Shown here one piece after another: positions 31,201 through 41,089 of a stretch of DNA of 64,000 nt; position 1 is the first letter of the stretch; the number at the start of each line of letters is the position of its first letter. Below the pieces are notes generated by a model. The model was not told the origin of the DNA, did not search any database, and saw only the letters and a program-made list of their open reading frames with translations. The position numbers and the translations under genes are program-made. The DNA lies in the NCBI GenBank assembly GCA_030710605.1, contig CP092871.1, forward strand, positions 64,747,887 to 64,811,886, written 5' to 3'. Source of the DNA: Cordylochernes scorpioides. Lineage: Eukaryota > Arthropoda > Arachnida > Pseudoscorpiones > Chernetidae.

Positions 31201-31946
31201 TTAGTGACGGACAAATCCTTTAGGGCGTCGAAATTTTCCACGTTCATTCCTTCGATCCATTCGTTGAAATATCCTCGCAATTCGAAAGCGAAGTCTCTCC
31301 AGGAACCCTTTTGAGATCTCTCGTGCTTCTCGAATTTTTGTCTGAATTGTTCGGGGCTCAACTTGTACCGTTTTAGGAGCAACCTTTTCACGAACCTATA
31401 ATCGCCGCTTTGTTCTTCTGTCTCCCGAGCGATTAATTGAGTCATTTCGTAAGGTAGCAATCCTAGGAGGCTGAACGCCCATTGGTCTTCATCCAATCCT
31501 AGTCGCTTTGCCTGTCTTTCGAAAAGAATTAGGTAAAAACTCAAATCATTGTCCTTCGACTCGTACTTGGGCATCAGTTTACGTATCTCGTAATGTGCGT
31601 CATTGCTGGTACTTCGAGACGTATCGTTGTTTCCGCGTGTAGTCTGGATGCGCAGCTTCTCAAGCTCGAATTCCATTACCATTTGTTCTTTTCGTTCCCG
31701 TTCTATACGTTCTGCTTGCTCTGTTTGTGCTGTTTGTTCCATTCGCTCCCGTTTTGCTCGTTCTGTTTGTTCCCGTTCCTCGATCAGAGTCTCCAACAGT
31801 TGCTTTGCGAATTCTTCTTCGTAAGATTGACTATTCAGGATAAGGCGTTTTAAGTCGACGATCCTGCTCTCTGGCGGTACTACCTCGCCGAGTTCATACG
31901 CCAACTTGCTCAAATCGCATTTCCTTACTTTCGCTAAATAAGTCAT
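28218..31946 (-). CDS. Gypsy Gag-Pol frame with integrase deleted
   Basis: The first ATG of the frame is at 31946 (MTYLAKVRKCDL). Gag (~1-340) holds a Glu/Arg-rich coiled coil and a capsid-like region (WAFSLLGLLPYEMTQLI). Two CCHC knuckles follow (CFNCNQFGHIARDC ~362; CRGCGQTGHKERNC ~384). Protease motif AMIDTGSSSC is at ~436. Reverse transcriptase spans ~720-890 with DLAHGYLQIPL and the active site YLDD (~874). RNase H (~1018-1135) shows VHCDASAEGLAG and VTDCQALVYM. Just after the HVDGMSRAPV linker the frame hits a deletion junction near 28355; the remaining ~35 residues are Arg-rich and read out of frame. In another frame the same DNA gives an acidic tail (TEESPDEEPEVED) ending in a stop, the likely true Pol C-terminus. 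All integrase domains are missing, so the copy needs integrase from a relative. Confidence 0.88.
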   Translation of the reverse strand: MTYLAKVRKCDLSKLAYELGEVVPPESRIVDLKRLILNSQSYEEEFAKQLLETLIEEREQTERAKRERMEQTAQTEQAERIERERKEQMVMEFELEKLRIQTTRGNNDTSRSTSNDAHYEIRKLMPKYESKDNDLSFYLILFERQAKRLGLDEDQWAFSLLGLLPYEMTQLIARETEEQSGDYRFVKRLLLKRYKLSPEQFRQKFEKHERSQKGSWRDFAFELRGYFNEWIEGMNVENFDALKDLSVTNQLKKKVPNVLRNHLIDNWTKLNNPDELADKLDEYENVRTEMGPPHWNAKHLIPPSFQQKSARFPNQSEVKETKQGTNVSGQDAARNEISETYPNTLRRMVNRTIRNDKGEPKCFNCNQFGHIARDCPAPRTTLTCRGCGQTGHKERNCTRPKEGLKVANLKVEGLETVPPDVYLKDVKIDNKETVKAMIDTGSSSCLMRESVARRISVDIEPDSTSLYGIGNQTAPAARTVGKTTVDLEIDGIVGREITVFIVNDDAQPYDLLIGRTWTDLPYVSFARIGKNLHIGYSSEFPFANLQEEIKSRRIELRATETVQLESDSINFTSAITDEVKDGYVLFTGVDDACVDSLLEVVDGKTTVPIISAGKGKLRVRKNQCVGRVELLNLDDIVVNLDVAEDSFQTKNEEKREGQDQMKRKRPILPEDINVNHSLTSKERQEILDVVNEYRDSFALGMEELGCTDVTKMDIKEVDGSKPVCLRPYKTTASEREAIREIVREWKDNGIVTETRSPYASPVLLVRKKTGDHRLVVDYRRLNIQTVKDKFPLPRIDDLLEGLRNAKFFTTLDLAHGYLQIPLTDKAKLKTAFITPDDTGQFERMIFGLANAPAEFQRLMHTVLGPLLNKKAFCYLDDVIIPAKDWREMIERLRKVLERIRSAKLTLKPSKCEFGRREVEFLGYVISTGGLKPGPRKIKAIEEFPEPKNVHDIRRFLGLTNFFRRFVKDFARKAEPLSRLTKKGSQFEWKEEQRRSFGGLRKDLVEYPVLAHYNPELKTEVHCDASAEGLAGMVLQMDEDCKWRLVYCVSKKTTEAEKMYHSSKLELMAIVWTLDRLRQFLVGIKFTVVTDCQALVYMNAKKTTNPQIARWYNLIQEYDLEIRHKPGEKMAHVDGMSRAPVDDPRDTMEEIVEKNLEVCLTITLEEQILMIQHSDPELRDLIQIFRKDPCDRTVGEQNRINDYSYRRKSGRGARSRRYPRRNPRRSCNARFNRGRLKSRNGRM

Positions 31947-32149
31947 GTTTTTCAAAAGGAAAAATAAACAAGGCAAAGTTTTTTTTTTTTAAATAAACAA
32001 ATAAAACTGACTAAACCAGATACGTACTGTTTCAATTATTTCTTTAAACGAAATCAACTTTTTTTTGGTAATTTTGAGACAATACTTTTTTTTTCTTTTT
32101 ACCGCGATACTTTGCGATAATACTTTTTATTTGTTTCTTCAATTTACTT

Positions 32150-32390
32150 TAAAAATACTTTCTTTAGAATACTTTACTTTACTTTAAAATACTTTCTTCA
32201 GAATACTGTACTTTACTTTAAAATACTTTCTTTAGAATACTGTACTTTACTTTAAAATACTTTCTTTAAAATACTTCACTTTACTTTAAAATACTTTCTT
32301 TAAAATACTTCACTTTACTTTAAAATACTTCACTTTACTTTAAAATACTTTCTTTAAAATACTTCACTTTACTTTAAAATACTTTTTATC
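32150..32390 (-). repeat. minisatellite in the Gypsy leader
   Basis: About seven imperfect repeats of a TTTACTTTAAAATACTT-based unit (~30-35 bp) lie between the 5' LTR and the gag start. Leaders of LTR elements can hold such arrays; the function is unknown. Confidence 0.7.
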
Positions 32391-32552
32391 GAGATGATTT
32401 TGCAATAATACTTTTACGAATAGGTAATTAAATTTCGTACATACCATGCAACTCCTCTTACGTTGATCGGTCACCGCGCCACGTCCTTCTCGTTTCCAAA
32501 TTATTCCAGTGAATCTTCAATTTTCTTCAGGACTATCCCACTTCTGAATTTC

Positions 32553-32773
32553 TGTTGGCTTCCGTAGGCGTTTCTTACTGGGAAAAAGAAAGAGAGGATC
32601 CAATAAAATAATTTAGTAGTGTTTATTAGAACAAAATCATCATAGTGAACAACACATATAACAGAGAGTACCGTCGTCTTCCGGGTATTCCTTCTACTGG
32701 GGAGCTCGGATTCTATATTCTGTGCGTTTATAATCTGTTTATCTGTGGCTCTCTGGTCGGGATGGCGCCTACA
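32553..32773 (-). repeat. Gypsy 5' LTR
   Basis: The upstream LTR on the minus strand. Its inner edge is followed (minus strand) by GAAATTCAGAAGTGGGATAG, where the primer-binding site should be. The outer flank is mariner coding sequence (FSRIKSCK). Confidence 0.9.
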
Positions 32774-33985
32774 TTTGCAAGATTTTATCCGTGAAAACCA
32801 ATTATAGAAGCACTTACACCAGTCGTCTTTGAGGATGGAATTGACGGCATTGATAAAGGCTTGCAGTGCTTCATAATCAGTGTCAAATTTTATCCATTTC
32901 AACAATAACTTAACTTTTGGAAATAAAAAATTCACAAGGTGCTAGGTCTGGTAAATATGATGGATGAGAGAGTGACTAATTGGACACCGGAGTTGGCTAA
33001 AAAGTCTAATGTTTGGGCTGAGATGTGCGGTCTTGCATTGTCACGGTGAAGAAGGACTCCTTTAAGTTGTGCTCTTGGTCTGCTTTGCTTGATTTTTTCG
33101 AATACTGCTGGAAGGCATTTTGTTGTATACCAGTCACTATTGACTGTCTTTTAATCTTCTAACTTCACAATATCAATGAAACCACTTTTTCAAAAAAAAA
33201 AAATAAAATAAGCGACCATTTGTTTTCCAACACTTCGAGCTCTACGAACTTTCTTAGGAAGAAGTGATTTTGAAGAGCACCAAATAGTAGATTGCCGTTT
33301 TGTTTCTGGATCAAATTTGTAAATACAAGTTTCGTCACCCGTAATAATATCAAAAACAGCCTTCGATTTGCCTTCATCAATTTTTTTCAACACGGAATTA
33401 CACCATTTAACGCGAACAAGTGTTTGGTCTTCAGTCAAGCTGTGAGGTACCCATCTACCTACAAGTTTTCTGTATATTGAATGATCATTAATGATGGTAT
33501 TGATTGCTGGCGATCCAATGCCCACACCTTTTTCTATCTACTGATACCTAATTCTTCGATATTCTCAAAGTAAAAATCTTACCAGCTCATTTTTTTTTGG
33601 GTCATTGCTGTTGGTGGTCGACCTGAACGAGGTTTATCTTCAAGGTTGTTTTTTTTTCCTAATTTAAAATCATTGAACCAGTTTAAAACTGTTCTAATGG
33701 AAGTAGCGTTAATCAATCTTTCATGGTATTCTTTAGAAGGTAAAATACTTATATAATCATAAATGATCATAGAGCTTAAACTTTCACTAGGCAACTCCAT
33801 TGTGTCTGATGCAATGTTTAGAAATTACCGCAGCCTCTGTAAACAAAGTCGCGCCCTCTATGAGTTATTGTTGCTAATATTTTATGAAATTTCTATGTTA
33901 GGTAAAAATGGATGTATATTTTAATGGTATCATTTATTTTTTAAAATTTTAATTATCTAATAATGATTTCAAAAACTTTTGGAGT
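32774..33985 (-). pseudogene. mariner transposase pseudogene, interrupted by Gypsy
   Basis: Fragments appear in order on the minus strand. N-terminal helix-turn-helix parts (NATSIRTVLNWFNDFKLGKK, then a linker ending NLEDKPRSGRPPTAM) lie at 33800-33580. The region LVGRWVPHSLTEDQTLVRV with ITGDETCIYKFDPETK (first Asp) is at 33480-33290. LLHRDNARPH (second Asp) is near 33045. DLAPCEFFLFPKVK lies near 32920, where the third acidic residue is E rather than D. The end (FSRIKSCK) abuts the Gypsy LTR and resumes at 28001. Frameshifts and stops make it inactive. The 5' terminal repeat is probably at 33985 (minus strand TACAAGGGTCACTCC). Confidence 0.85.
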
Positions 33986-34750
33986 GACCCTTGTACATTA
34001 AGCATTCTGAAAAATGCCAGTGATATCCAAAATTGATTAATAAATTATTGACAAAAATCTATAATGGCCTTTAAATTATAATGAAAAATAATAATGCCAC
34101 ATAAAAAAATATATAAATAATTATCTAAAAGTAAATCCTTTTGCAATAAGTTTTTTTTTTATTGACTTGAAATTTCTCCATTTTAATATATAAATATATG
34201 CATCTAAATTAAATTACGCTACGTTCTTAATCAGTAATTGTGTATTCAAAGTTCTGGGAAGAAGTTTCCATTAAAATAGAAAATGTTTAAATAGACATAC
34301 TGGCGAATTTCGTCTGGATTTCTTTAAATTGTAAGAGAGTCTAAGAGAGAAATAAATAGCAGCAGAGAAGCCGATCAGAAAACATTGTCAGAGGATTAGC
34401 TGAAAGCTCCTGGAATAAGCTGTGCGATAAGAAATGATGAGTTGGATTTGTTGGGTAACAACTTCCTTTGATTGCAGCTCCATTCTTCGCTCTAATAGCT
34501 CCTCTAGCGAGATTCCTTACAAATACCCTTCAGTAATGGGGTTAATACATACTTTTCTTTTTTATATATAACCTCTTTATGTATATACTATCTCTAGTTT
34601 TAATATTTGCTTCCATAACCAATTGCTTTTAATATATAGTATACATATGTAGTATATTTTAAATTGTAATATAATAACACTGTTAGTATATTTCCCATAT
34701 CTTCTAATTAGTTAGAGCCAATAATTTAAGATCATACCCTCCTATTAAAA

Positions 34751-35247
34751 TGTACACTGCTCCTATTTGCTACCACCCCCATACTTTGTATGATGTGTTA
34801 TATCTTTATTAATATAACCTGTATTTAAACCTGTATATCATCTTTATTTGTATTTAAAATTAAAATGATGTCGTCCAAATAAAAACAGCAAAAGAGTAGG
34901 TTGGGGACAGCTACGAGGCCAAGTCAAAGGACATGACACGCCCAGGAGGGGCCCCCTCCCGGGGTTTTTATAGGCGACCCCTCCGGGGTCAACAGACAGC
35001 AGTTTTTATCTCGGAGGGTGATAGAGTGTGTGTATCTACGGTGTTTATTCTGGCTCTCTATCCTTGTTTCGGTGTTAGACATCCAGGTTTGTGTAATGGC
35101 CTCCTCCTCTGTCCCATGGACCGTGTCGGTGCTAACATCTAGCCCTGCCTCTGCTTCTTGTTGTCCATGTTCGGGAAGATCCTCAACACTTTGTCCCACG
35201 ACTCGACTGCCAGTTTATTCACACGTCGGTTTACTCGGGTTACAACA
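34751..35247 (+). repeat. solo LTR-like repeat, copy 1
   Basis: A ~497-bp block starting TGTACACTGC and ending TTACAACA. It has a TATA-like GGTTTTTATAGGCGACC at ~34960 and GC-rich sequence around it. A diverged second copy in the same orientation is at 57033-57540 and shares CTAACATCTAGC, CCCTGCCTCTGCTTCTTG and the TATA region. I see no flanking target duplication, and short open frames in it (for example 34924-35199 minus) are incidental. Confidence 0.6.
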
Positions 35248-35285
35248 GTAGACCCGTTTAGGTCGAAAGGATCATTGGCAATATG

Positions 35286-35395
35286 ACATATATATATGTA
35301 TATATATGTATATATTATAAATAATAAAAATTATATATTTAAAAAAAATGTGTTATATATAAATTATTTATATATATATATATATATATGTATTT
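35286..35395. repeat. AT microsatellite
   Basis: TATATATG/TATATA-type simple repeat, directly before a fold-back repeat copy. Several fold-back copies in the window begin or end at such AT repeats. Confidence 0.8.
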
Positions 35396-35399
35396 TTAG

Positions 35400-35975
35400 G
35401 TCGTAAAGGTACTATCTGCACCAAGCTGACGAGGGCCAACAGCTCGAAACGCGTTCGTAGATGGCTTTTCTTGATTTATCAAGAAAATAGGTTGGCCAAA
35501 TATCAGGGAACAGGTTAAATGAACATTTAGTTGATATCTGTTCCTCAAGATGGCGCTCTGCCATCTAAAAAGCTCATGTGAGCGTGGTCAGGATATGACT
35601 TTTTTTTTATATGTATGTATTTTAAAAATAAGAATAAATAGAAAAAAAAGGTCAGATGTTGATATTGAAAACAAAACTGGCTTATCCTGACCGTTCACAT
35701 TAGCGTTTTAGTGGCAGAACGCCATCTAGTCGAATAAAAATCAACTAAACTTTGATTTAACTTGTTACATATCTTTTGGCAAACCATTTTCTTGATAAAT
35801 CAAGAAAAGAAAACCACGAACGCGTTTCGGGGTGTTGGCTCTTGTCAGTGTGGTGCAGGCTGTGCCTCAATAACAAAAAAAAATTGTCCAAGATACTTTC
35901 TGAGAAATCAATAAATTGGTATTGGAGGCGCTATACATTCTAAAATGCTCGTGTGTGATTGGTCTGGATAAGCAT
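35400..35975. mobile_element. fold-back repeat pair carrying hammerhead motifs
   Basis: A plus-oriented copy (35400-35610) and a minus-oriented copy (35648-35975) of the same family face each other. Shared modules in order are the hammerhead-like core, CTTGATTTATCAAG hairpin, TTGGCCAAATATCA, a purine/pyrimidine spacer, the hairpin AGATGGCNGAGCGCCATCT and the outer motif GGTCAGGATATG. In the minus copy the core is at 35813-35855 and has G8 changed to A. No protein is encoded. The ends resemble Penelope-like element termini. Confidence 0.6.
35418..35466 (+). ncRNA. hammerhead ribozyme-like motif, copy A
   Basis: CTGACGA (35426-35432), stem II GGGC-CAACA-GCTC (35433-35445, one G-U pair), GAA (35446-35448), palindromic ACGCGT (35449-35454) and T (35455) reproduce the type I hammerhead core in order. 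Cleavage would fall between 35455 and 35456. Stem I is weak in this copy (CACCAAG against CGTAGATG), so activity of this copy alone is doubtful. Confidence 0.55.
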
Positions 35976-36059
35976 TTTTGTTTTTAATATATATATAAAT
36001 ACTCTTTGTTTATAAGAAATAAAAACATTGGAATTTATACCTCATTGCCAAAGGGAAAC

Positions 36060-37090
36060 CAACTGGGTTATTCCATTTTGATAAAATTCTGGAGTTCTAG
36101 GAGAAATTAAATCATTGAAGCCGTTTCGGCATCGACTGGATTTCTAAAGAATCTCCCTCAAAGGAAGCTGGTGAGGTGCCTGAAAAAGTGGTAGTCGATT
36201 GAATAGAGGTCTGGTGAGTACGGTGGGTGATCAAGAGTTTCGTTAGCCCAGCTCATTCAACTTTTGGCGTTTGATCATTGAGACGTGGGGTCTGGCGTTG
36301 TTGTGGAGTAGGATAGGCCCTTTTTTGTTGACCAACCCGAGAAAGATGAGGCAATATTTTGGTGTATTTCGTCAATTTGTTGAAAATACTTCACCGATGT
36401 CATTTTTTTACCTGTATTCAAGAAGCTGTGATTAAACGAGCCTGCTCTAGCCCACAAAACAGTCACCATAATCTTATTTTGGTGCAATTTGGGCTTTTGG
36501 AAGTGTTTTGTTGCTGCGTTACGGTCCAACCATTGCGCTGAACCTCGCCGGTTGTCATAGAGGATCCACCTTTTCGTTGCAGATGGCAATAAGGTCGAGG
36601 AAAGGCTCATTATTGTTTAGTAGAAGTAACGCCGAAGACACTCAAGAAGGCGATTTTTCTGATATTCACTCAATTCGTATGGTACCAATTTGTCGATATT
36701 TTACACCTATCCTATTTGCTTCAAATGAATAATAACTGTAAGGTGGTCAACGTTAAGCTTTTAAGCTACTTCTCGTGTAGTTTTGTTTGTATCCTTCTCG
36801 ATTATTGACTTTAAATGGTCGTCGTCAACCACCGAAGGACGTTCACGCCCCTCTTCATCTTCAAGGCTAGTTACGCCGTTTCAATTTTTTTTTAACCAGC
36901 TGCGCATGTTACGTTCTTAAATGACACCCTAGCCCCACGCGCTGTTCATATTTCGAGTTGTTTTCGTAGCGCTGAGGCCGAGTTCGAACTCATGAAGCAA
37001 AATCATGCAGATTTACTGCTTTAAAAGCTTTTTCAAAGCAGACTGATACCGCGCGAAATTTTTCAGAAATATAAATATTAGTAGATAGGA
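36060..37090 (-). pseudogene. mariner transposase pseudogene (SETMAR-like group)
   Basis: The minus strand at 36610-36275 reads RWILYDNRRGSAQWLDRNAA and PKLHQNKIMVTVLWARAG, the stretch just after the first catalytic Asp in mariners of the group that gave rise to SETMAR. The downstream part (GWSTKKGLSYSTTT region and beyond to ~36080) holds remnants of the second and third catalytic blocks with frameshifts. Upstream, 37050-36620 contains broken N-terminal helix-turn-helix sequence (SLEDEEGRERPSVVDDD). Multiple stops show that it is long dead. Confidence 0.8.
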
Positions 37091-37094
37091 TGAC

Positions 37095-38005
37095 GGTACG
37101 AAAAACGTGTTTGATAGTGCTATGAATTGTAAATATTAAAATAAAATTCAATGAAATATTCAAAGCTTGATATTTGCATCACTGGAATCAGCCCTTATTT
37201 TCGCCTCGCGACCCAATATATAACATTCAAAAGAAAAAACTTTATCTACAAGTAAAAGGAATTCCTATAAGAATTTACTCTAGCTCTTTCCTTGCTAACT
37301 TAATTTTACATACATATCAACACAAATACAAACACACACACTAAGCTTTATTAAGACCACCGGTCTTATACAGATTCACCACAGGAAGAAAGGAAGCATA
37401 AATGGAGCTCCTGTTATGAATACGAATACTATATTTAGAATAACAACTCCCCATTATCTGTGTAGATGACATTCTAATTTACAATCAATAATCAGATTTT
37501 TATAAATTTCCAAACAACCTTTTTCAAAAATACCTCAATCTTATCAGTAACGATGACAACCAAAACAATCTGTCATTTTTTTTAGATCTCACTAAAAGAA
37601 ATTTCTTTAAATTAAAAAGCAATAATTATTGACATTTCCTATCCAACATCTCAATTATTTTTGCTATATAGGTATCTATCTAGGACAATTCATAAGAATA
37701 TACAGATCTATTTGTGAAAAGAAACATGCGCGTCTTAATGTTTTCATTTGTTATATACAAGTATAAATGACGCGTTATTGCTTTGTAATAATAAATAATA
37801 AATTGGACTTTTTCAATTGAATATATCGTACCCTTTCAGGAAAATAACTAAAAATGGGTATTTTTAACCATATTGTGGAAAGATTTTGCTTCCTCGCTTT
37901 AAAAAAAAAATGCTTTAATTACAGCTTCAAAATTCCCATCTACATTTTATAGTTAAATTTTTAATTACCAATTTAAAAAGAAAAACATATTTTTTAGTAA
38001 AATAT
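37095..38005. other. AT-rich DNA with one dispersed repeat
   Basis: Around 37344-37400 the sequence CTTTATTAAGACC...GGTCTTATA-AGATTC recurs at 57581-57620, perhaps the 3' end of a retroposon family. The rest is AT-rich without genes. Confidence 0.4.
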
Positions 38006-38009
38006 AGGT

Positions 38010-38165
38010 GATATATTCAACAAAGATGCATATATTGGATTTATAATTATTTTATTGTTCCAATATTTCGAGAGGCAACTCGCTTCTCTTTATCGAGGAT
38101 GTTTGTATTTTTTTTTCACTAAAACATGCGAGCACGCGTACCCAACTCTCGTTTAACAATTACAT
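38010..38165 (-). repeat. Penelope-like terminal repeat, left arm
   Basis: It contains CCAATATTTCGAGAGGCAAC...TCTTTATCGAGGATG and GCATATATTGGA. An inverted counterpart lies at 39295-39480 on the other side of a Helitron. On the strand reading CTCGAAATATTG the arms have a stem-loop followed by GAAATATT, the same plan as the hammerhead-like ends elsewhere in the window. Confidence 0.5.
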
Positions 38166-38261
38166 GCATACACACAATTATTTACACTGTTGTATATAAA
38201 TCTCTCTTCTCTTTCACGCACAATGTGTGGACAAAATAATGATAATGGTGTTGATCTGTAA

Positions 38262-39242
38262 TCTCTCTATATATAAAAGTCAATGTCTGTCTGTTTCGCG
38301 ATAAACTCAAAAACTACTGAACCAATTGGTACCGAATTTTGCATGTCGCTTTTTATAAACCTGAGGAAAATTTTCGGCTACATTTTAATTAGTATTTTTG
38401 GCTATTTCTTTTTTTCATTTGAAGAACTTTTTTTTTACGCGGAGTAAATACGAGGCGAAGTAACAACACGAGGCTAATTAAGAGACCAATGAGCGTTCTG
38501 CATTTTCTTTTTCAAGTTGCTTGCGTACTTTTTTTGAAATATCTTTTTATACAAGCGTTACTTTTTTTTCACAAAAGTATTGAGTATTGAGAGATAAATT
38601 TATATTTCTAAGTTTACGGTAAGTGCACCTAATGCAATTTAAAAAAATAAACTTTACAAAATTAACGTTACTGTATGTAAATAATTGCTTTCGTATTTTT
38701 TATTAATTTTGTTTTGCCTTTTGTTTTTTATACCTTTTAAAAAAATAGTTCAAAATGCAGTCGCAGTCATTAGCAAACACATATGTTTGCCTAATTTCCA
38801 TGTGCACTTTTATTTTTCACAGAAAAATATTTACATGCCAGTATTTTGGATTAATATTTTTATAAACCTATTTTTTCTTATTCTTACTGAGAAGATGGGC
38901 ATCTCAGTCAAGATCCATCGCAGTCACTCACTCAACTCGAGCAATTTCAAGGGTTAATGCGCTGGGGCCGGTAACTCGGGGGTCGGGTGGAAAAGCTGCT
39001 ATCTATTTAAACTATATTGATTTTGAAACAACTAATTGGATTGCAAAAAATAATTAAATCAAATATCTAAACACAAATATAATACAATTTTTGCAATCAC
39101 ACACGCTTTTTTCCTGTGGTTTATGTGTTACTTCTGTATTGCTATTCTATAGCACTTCTACTATTTATTATTGATGTACTTTCATTATGAAGGAAATTTC
39201 ACTCAAGGGATTTCTCGGGGCGAAGCCGGGTCATTCGCCTAG
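38262..39242 (+). mobile_element. non-autonomous Helitron of a second family (981 bp)
   Basis: It starts TCTCTCTATATATAAAAGTC after an A and ends CGGGGCGAAGCCGGGTCATT then CGCCTAG followed by T. The internal sequence differs from the 24.2/44.3-kb family. The start CAATGTCTGTCTGTTTCGCG and ACTACTGAACCAATTGG are typical of short Helitrons. It carries no helicase. Confidence 0.8.
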
Positions 39243-39294
39243 TATTATATATAATTTTTATCTGTATATATACTGAATGTAATATTTAAATCAA

Positions 39295-39480
39295 AGATAC
39301 AATTCTTTCATTGGCCTTGTAGAACGAGAGTGGTGCACGCGTGCTCGCATGTTTTAGTGAAAAAAAAACAACACAAACATCCTCGATAAAAAGAGGCGAG
39401 TTGCCCCTCGAAATATTGTAACAATAAAATAATTATAAATCCAATATATGCATCTTTGTTGAATATAATTTCAATTATAG
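39295..39480 (+). repeat. Penelope-like terminal repeat, right arm
   Basis: Inverted counterpart of 38010-38165: GTGCACGCGTGCTCGCATG, CATCCTCGATAAAAAGAGGC, CCCTCGAAATATTG and AAATCCAATATATGCATC. Together the arms form a large inverted repeat now holding a Helitron. Confidence 0.5.
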
Positions 39481-39719
39481 ATTGCCCACAATCTCTCTTC
39501 AAAATAGGTGATATATGTTATTAATGAAAAAAAATAGAAAAAATATATATAAATGGGTCAGGTGTTGATATTAAAAATAAAAAGAGCCTATTCTGACCAC
39601 GAGTACATGTGCTTTTTAGATGGCAGAGCACCATCTAGTGGAGAAAAAATAAACTAAACGTTTATTTAACTTGCTCCGTGATATTTGGCCAACCCAATTT
39701 CTTGATTTATCAAGAAAAG

Positions 39720-39764
39720 CCATCCACGAACGCGTTTCGCGCTGTTGGCGATCGTCAGCGTGAA
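39720..39764 (-). ncRNA. hammerhead ribozyme-like motif, copy E (core intact)
   Basis: On the minus strand: stem I CACG with CGTG, CTGACGA (39758-39752), stem II TCGC-CAACA-GCGC with three pairs, GAA, palindromic ACGCGT (39735-39730) and T (39729). Every conserved core nucleotide of a hammerhead (CUGANGA, GAAA, UH) is present, and the stem I arms directly flank them. Predicted cleavage lies between 39729 and 39728. Confidence 0.6.
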
Positions 39765-40027
39765 GTAGGCTGTACCACTGCTACCAAAATTAATTTTGGT
39801 CCCAATGGCTTATTGAGAAACCAAGAAATGGGTATTTAAGGCTATATTTTCGTAAATACGCTCAACACATGAAAAAACAATGAAAAAAAAATATGGGTCA
39901 GGTGTTGATATTAAAAATAAAGAGAGCATATCCTGACCGCGAGCACATATGTTTTTAGATGGCGGAGCGCCATCTAGTGGAGAAAAAATAAACCAAACGT
40001 TTATTTAACTAGCGTGTATACAGCCCA

Positions 40028-40071
40028 CTCCACGCTGACGTGCGCCAACAGCGCGAAACGCGCTCGTGGTT
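40028..40071 (+). ncRNA. hammerhead ribozyme-like motif, copy C
   Basis: Stem I CCACG with CGTGG, CTGACGT (last core A changed to T), stem II GCGC-CAACA-GCGC with four Watson-Crick pairs, GAA, ACGCGC and T. Stem II differs from the GGGC/GCCC of copy F at both partners of one pair, a compensatory change that supports an RNA structure. The A9 and palindrome changes probably abolish activity here. Confidence 0.5.
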
Positions 40072-40219
40072 GGCTTTTATTGATAAATTAAGAAATTGGG
40101 TTGGCCAAATATCACAGAGCAAGTTGAATAAACGTTTAGTTTATTTTTGCTCCACTAGATGACGCTCTGCCATCTAAAAAGCACATGTGCTCGTGGTCAG
40201 GAAATGCTTTCTTTATTTT

Positions 40220-41085
40220 TAATATGTTATTAATATATATATATTTTTCAAATTCTATTATCATAAAACATGAAGAAAATTAATACTTCTTTTCATTCAA
40301 TTCTATATTTTCACCAGGCTCTATACTCTTTATAACTAGGAGTTAAGCATTTTTATTTATCTTTTAATAATTTATATCTTATCCTTTAATCTCCATTTTT
40401 TCCTATGCCTTATAATCCCTTTTTTTAACCTGTTATAGTTAGCAAAAATATCTATAATTTTTATTGGATATCCAACCACATGCACACAAAAACATGCTAT
40501 ATTTAGTATTTTAGACCATGCAATTTTGACATTGTGGTTGCTGACAAAGTGATGACAAAATTGCAAGTTCTTAAAAATTCATTTTTATCAATCCCTTCCA
40601 TTTCAAAATATACTTTTCTCTTTAATTTTGTTTTATAATGGTCTCTTTCATTTTACAAGTAGTATATTCGTATTTAGTAAAGAAACATTATATAAAAATA
40701 AAAACAACCAAAAATATATTAAAATTTACAAAAATTCACGAATAAAATTATACGAAAAAAAAAAATAGGGAAAAAGTTCATATTTTAGATTATTCTATTA
40801 CTCTATTCTTTTTGATTGAAGGATATCTGGTTCGTTACTCCATTTGTTTGTTTTTTTTAGACAAGCGCATGACGTGTCAAAGCCGTTTAATAAGCTAAAC
40901 AGCTATCTTTCGAATATGGAGCCCGAGCTTGCGTACCACGGGTGGGCAGAGAGTCTAGTTTGATTTTCGGATACGTATTCTCGCCAAAGTCGCCCCGATC
41001 TATTTTCTTTATCAATTCCTGTGGTGAGGATATATTTACATTATCACCTATATATATTTCTTGAATTATTGATTCACGTATATAT
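40220..41085. other. AT-rich DNA, no gene seen
   Basis: Mostly simple AT-rich sequence. A moderately GC-rich stretch at 40860-41020 of unknown origin lies just upstream of the TRIM-like element. Confidence 0.4.
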
Positions 41086-41089
41086 ATAT

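Larger units (their letters stand above)
28002..32773 (-). mobile_element. Gypsy LTR retrotransposon lacking integrase
   Basis: Two 221-bp LTRs (28002-28222 and 32553-32773) read as identical by eye. They start TGTAGGCGCC and end GAAGCCAACA on the minus strand. Between them are a leader with tandem repeats and one gag-pol frame whose integrase part is deleted. The element is inserted in a mariner transposase gene. The outer flanks show only an imperfect 4-bp duplication (CAAA versus CATA). Identical LTRs point to a recent insertion. Confidence 0.9.
39540..40215. mobile_element. fold-back repeat array with two hammerhead motifs
   Basis: A complete minus-oriented copy (39547-39875) is followed by a composite (39893-40215) whose first half is minus-oriented and whose second half, from about 40013, is plus-oriented. 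The modules are as at 35.4 kb. AGATGGC-AGAGC-(A/G)CCATCT hairpins and GGTCAGG ends are conserved. The switch point lies directly upstream of the ribozyme-like core of the plus copy. Confidence 0.6.

Noticed and set aside
34924..35251. Open frames at 34.9-35.25 kb
   Set aside because: The block is an LTR-like repeat with a diverged copy at 57 kb in which the frames are not kept.
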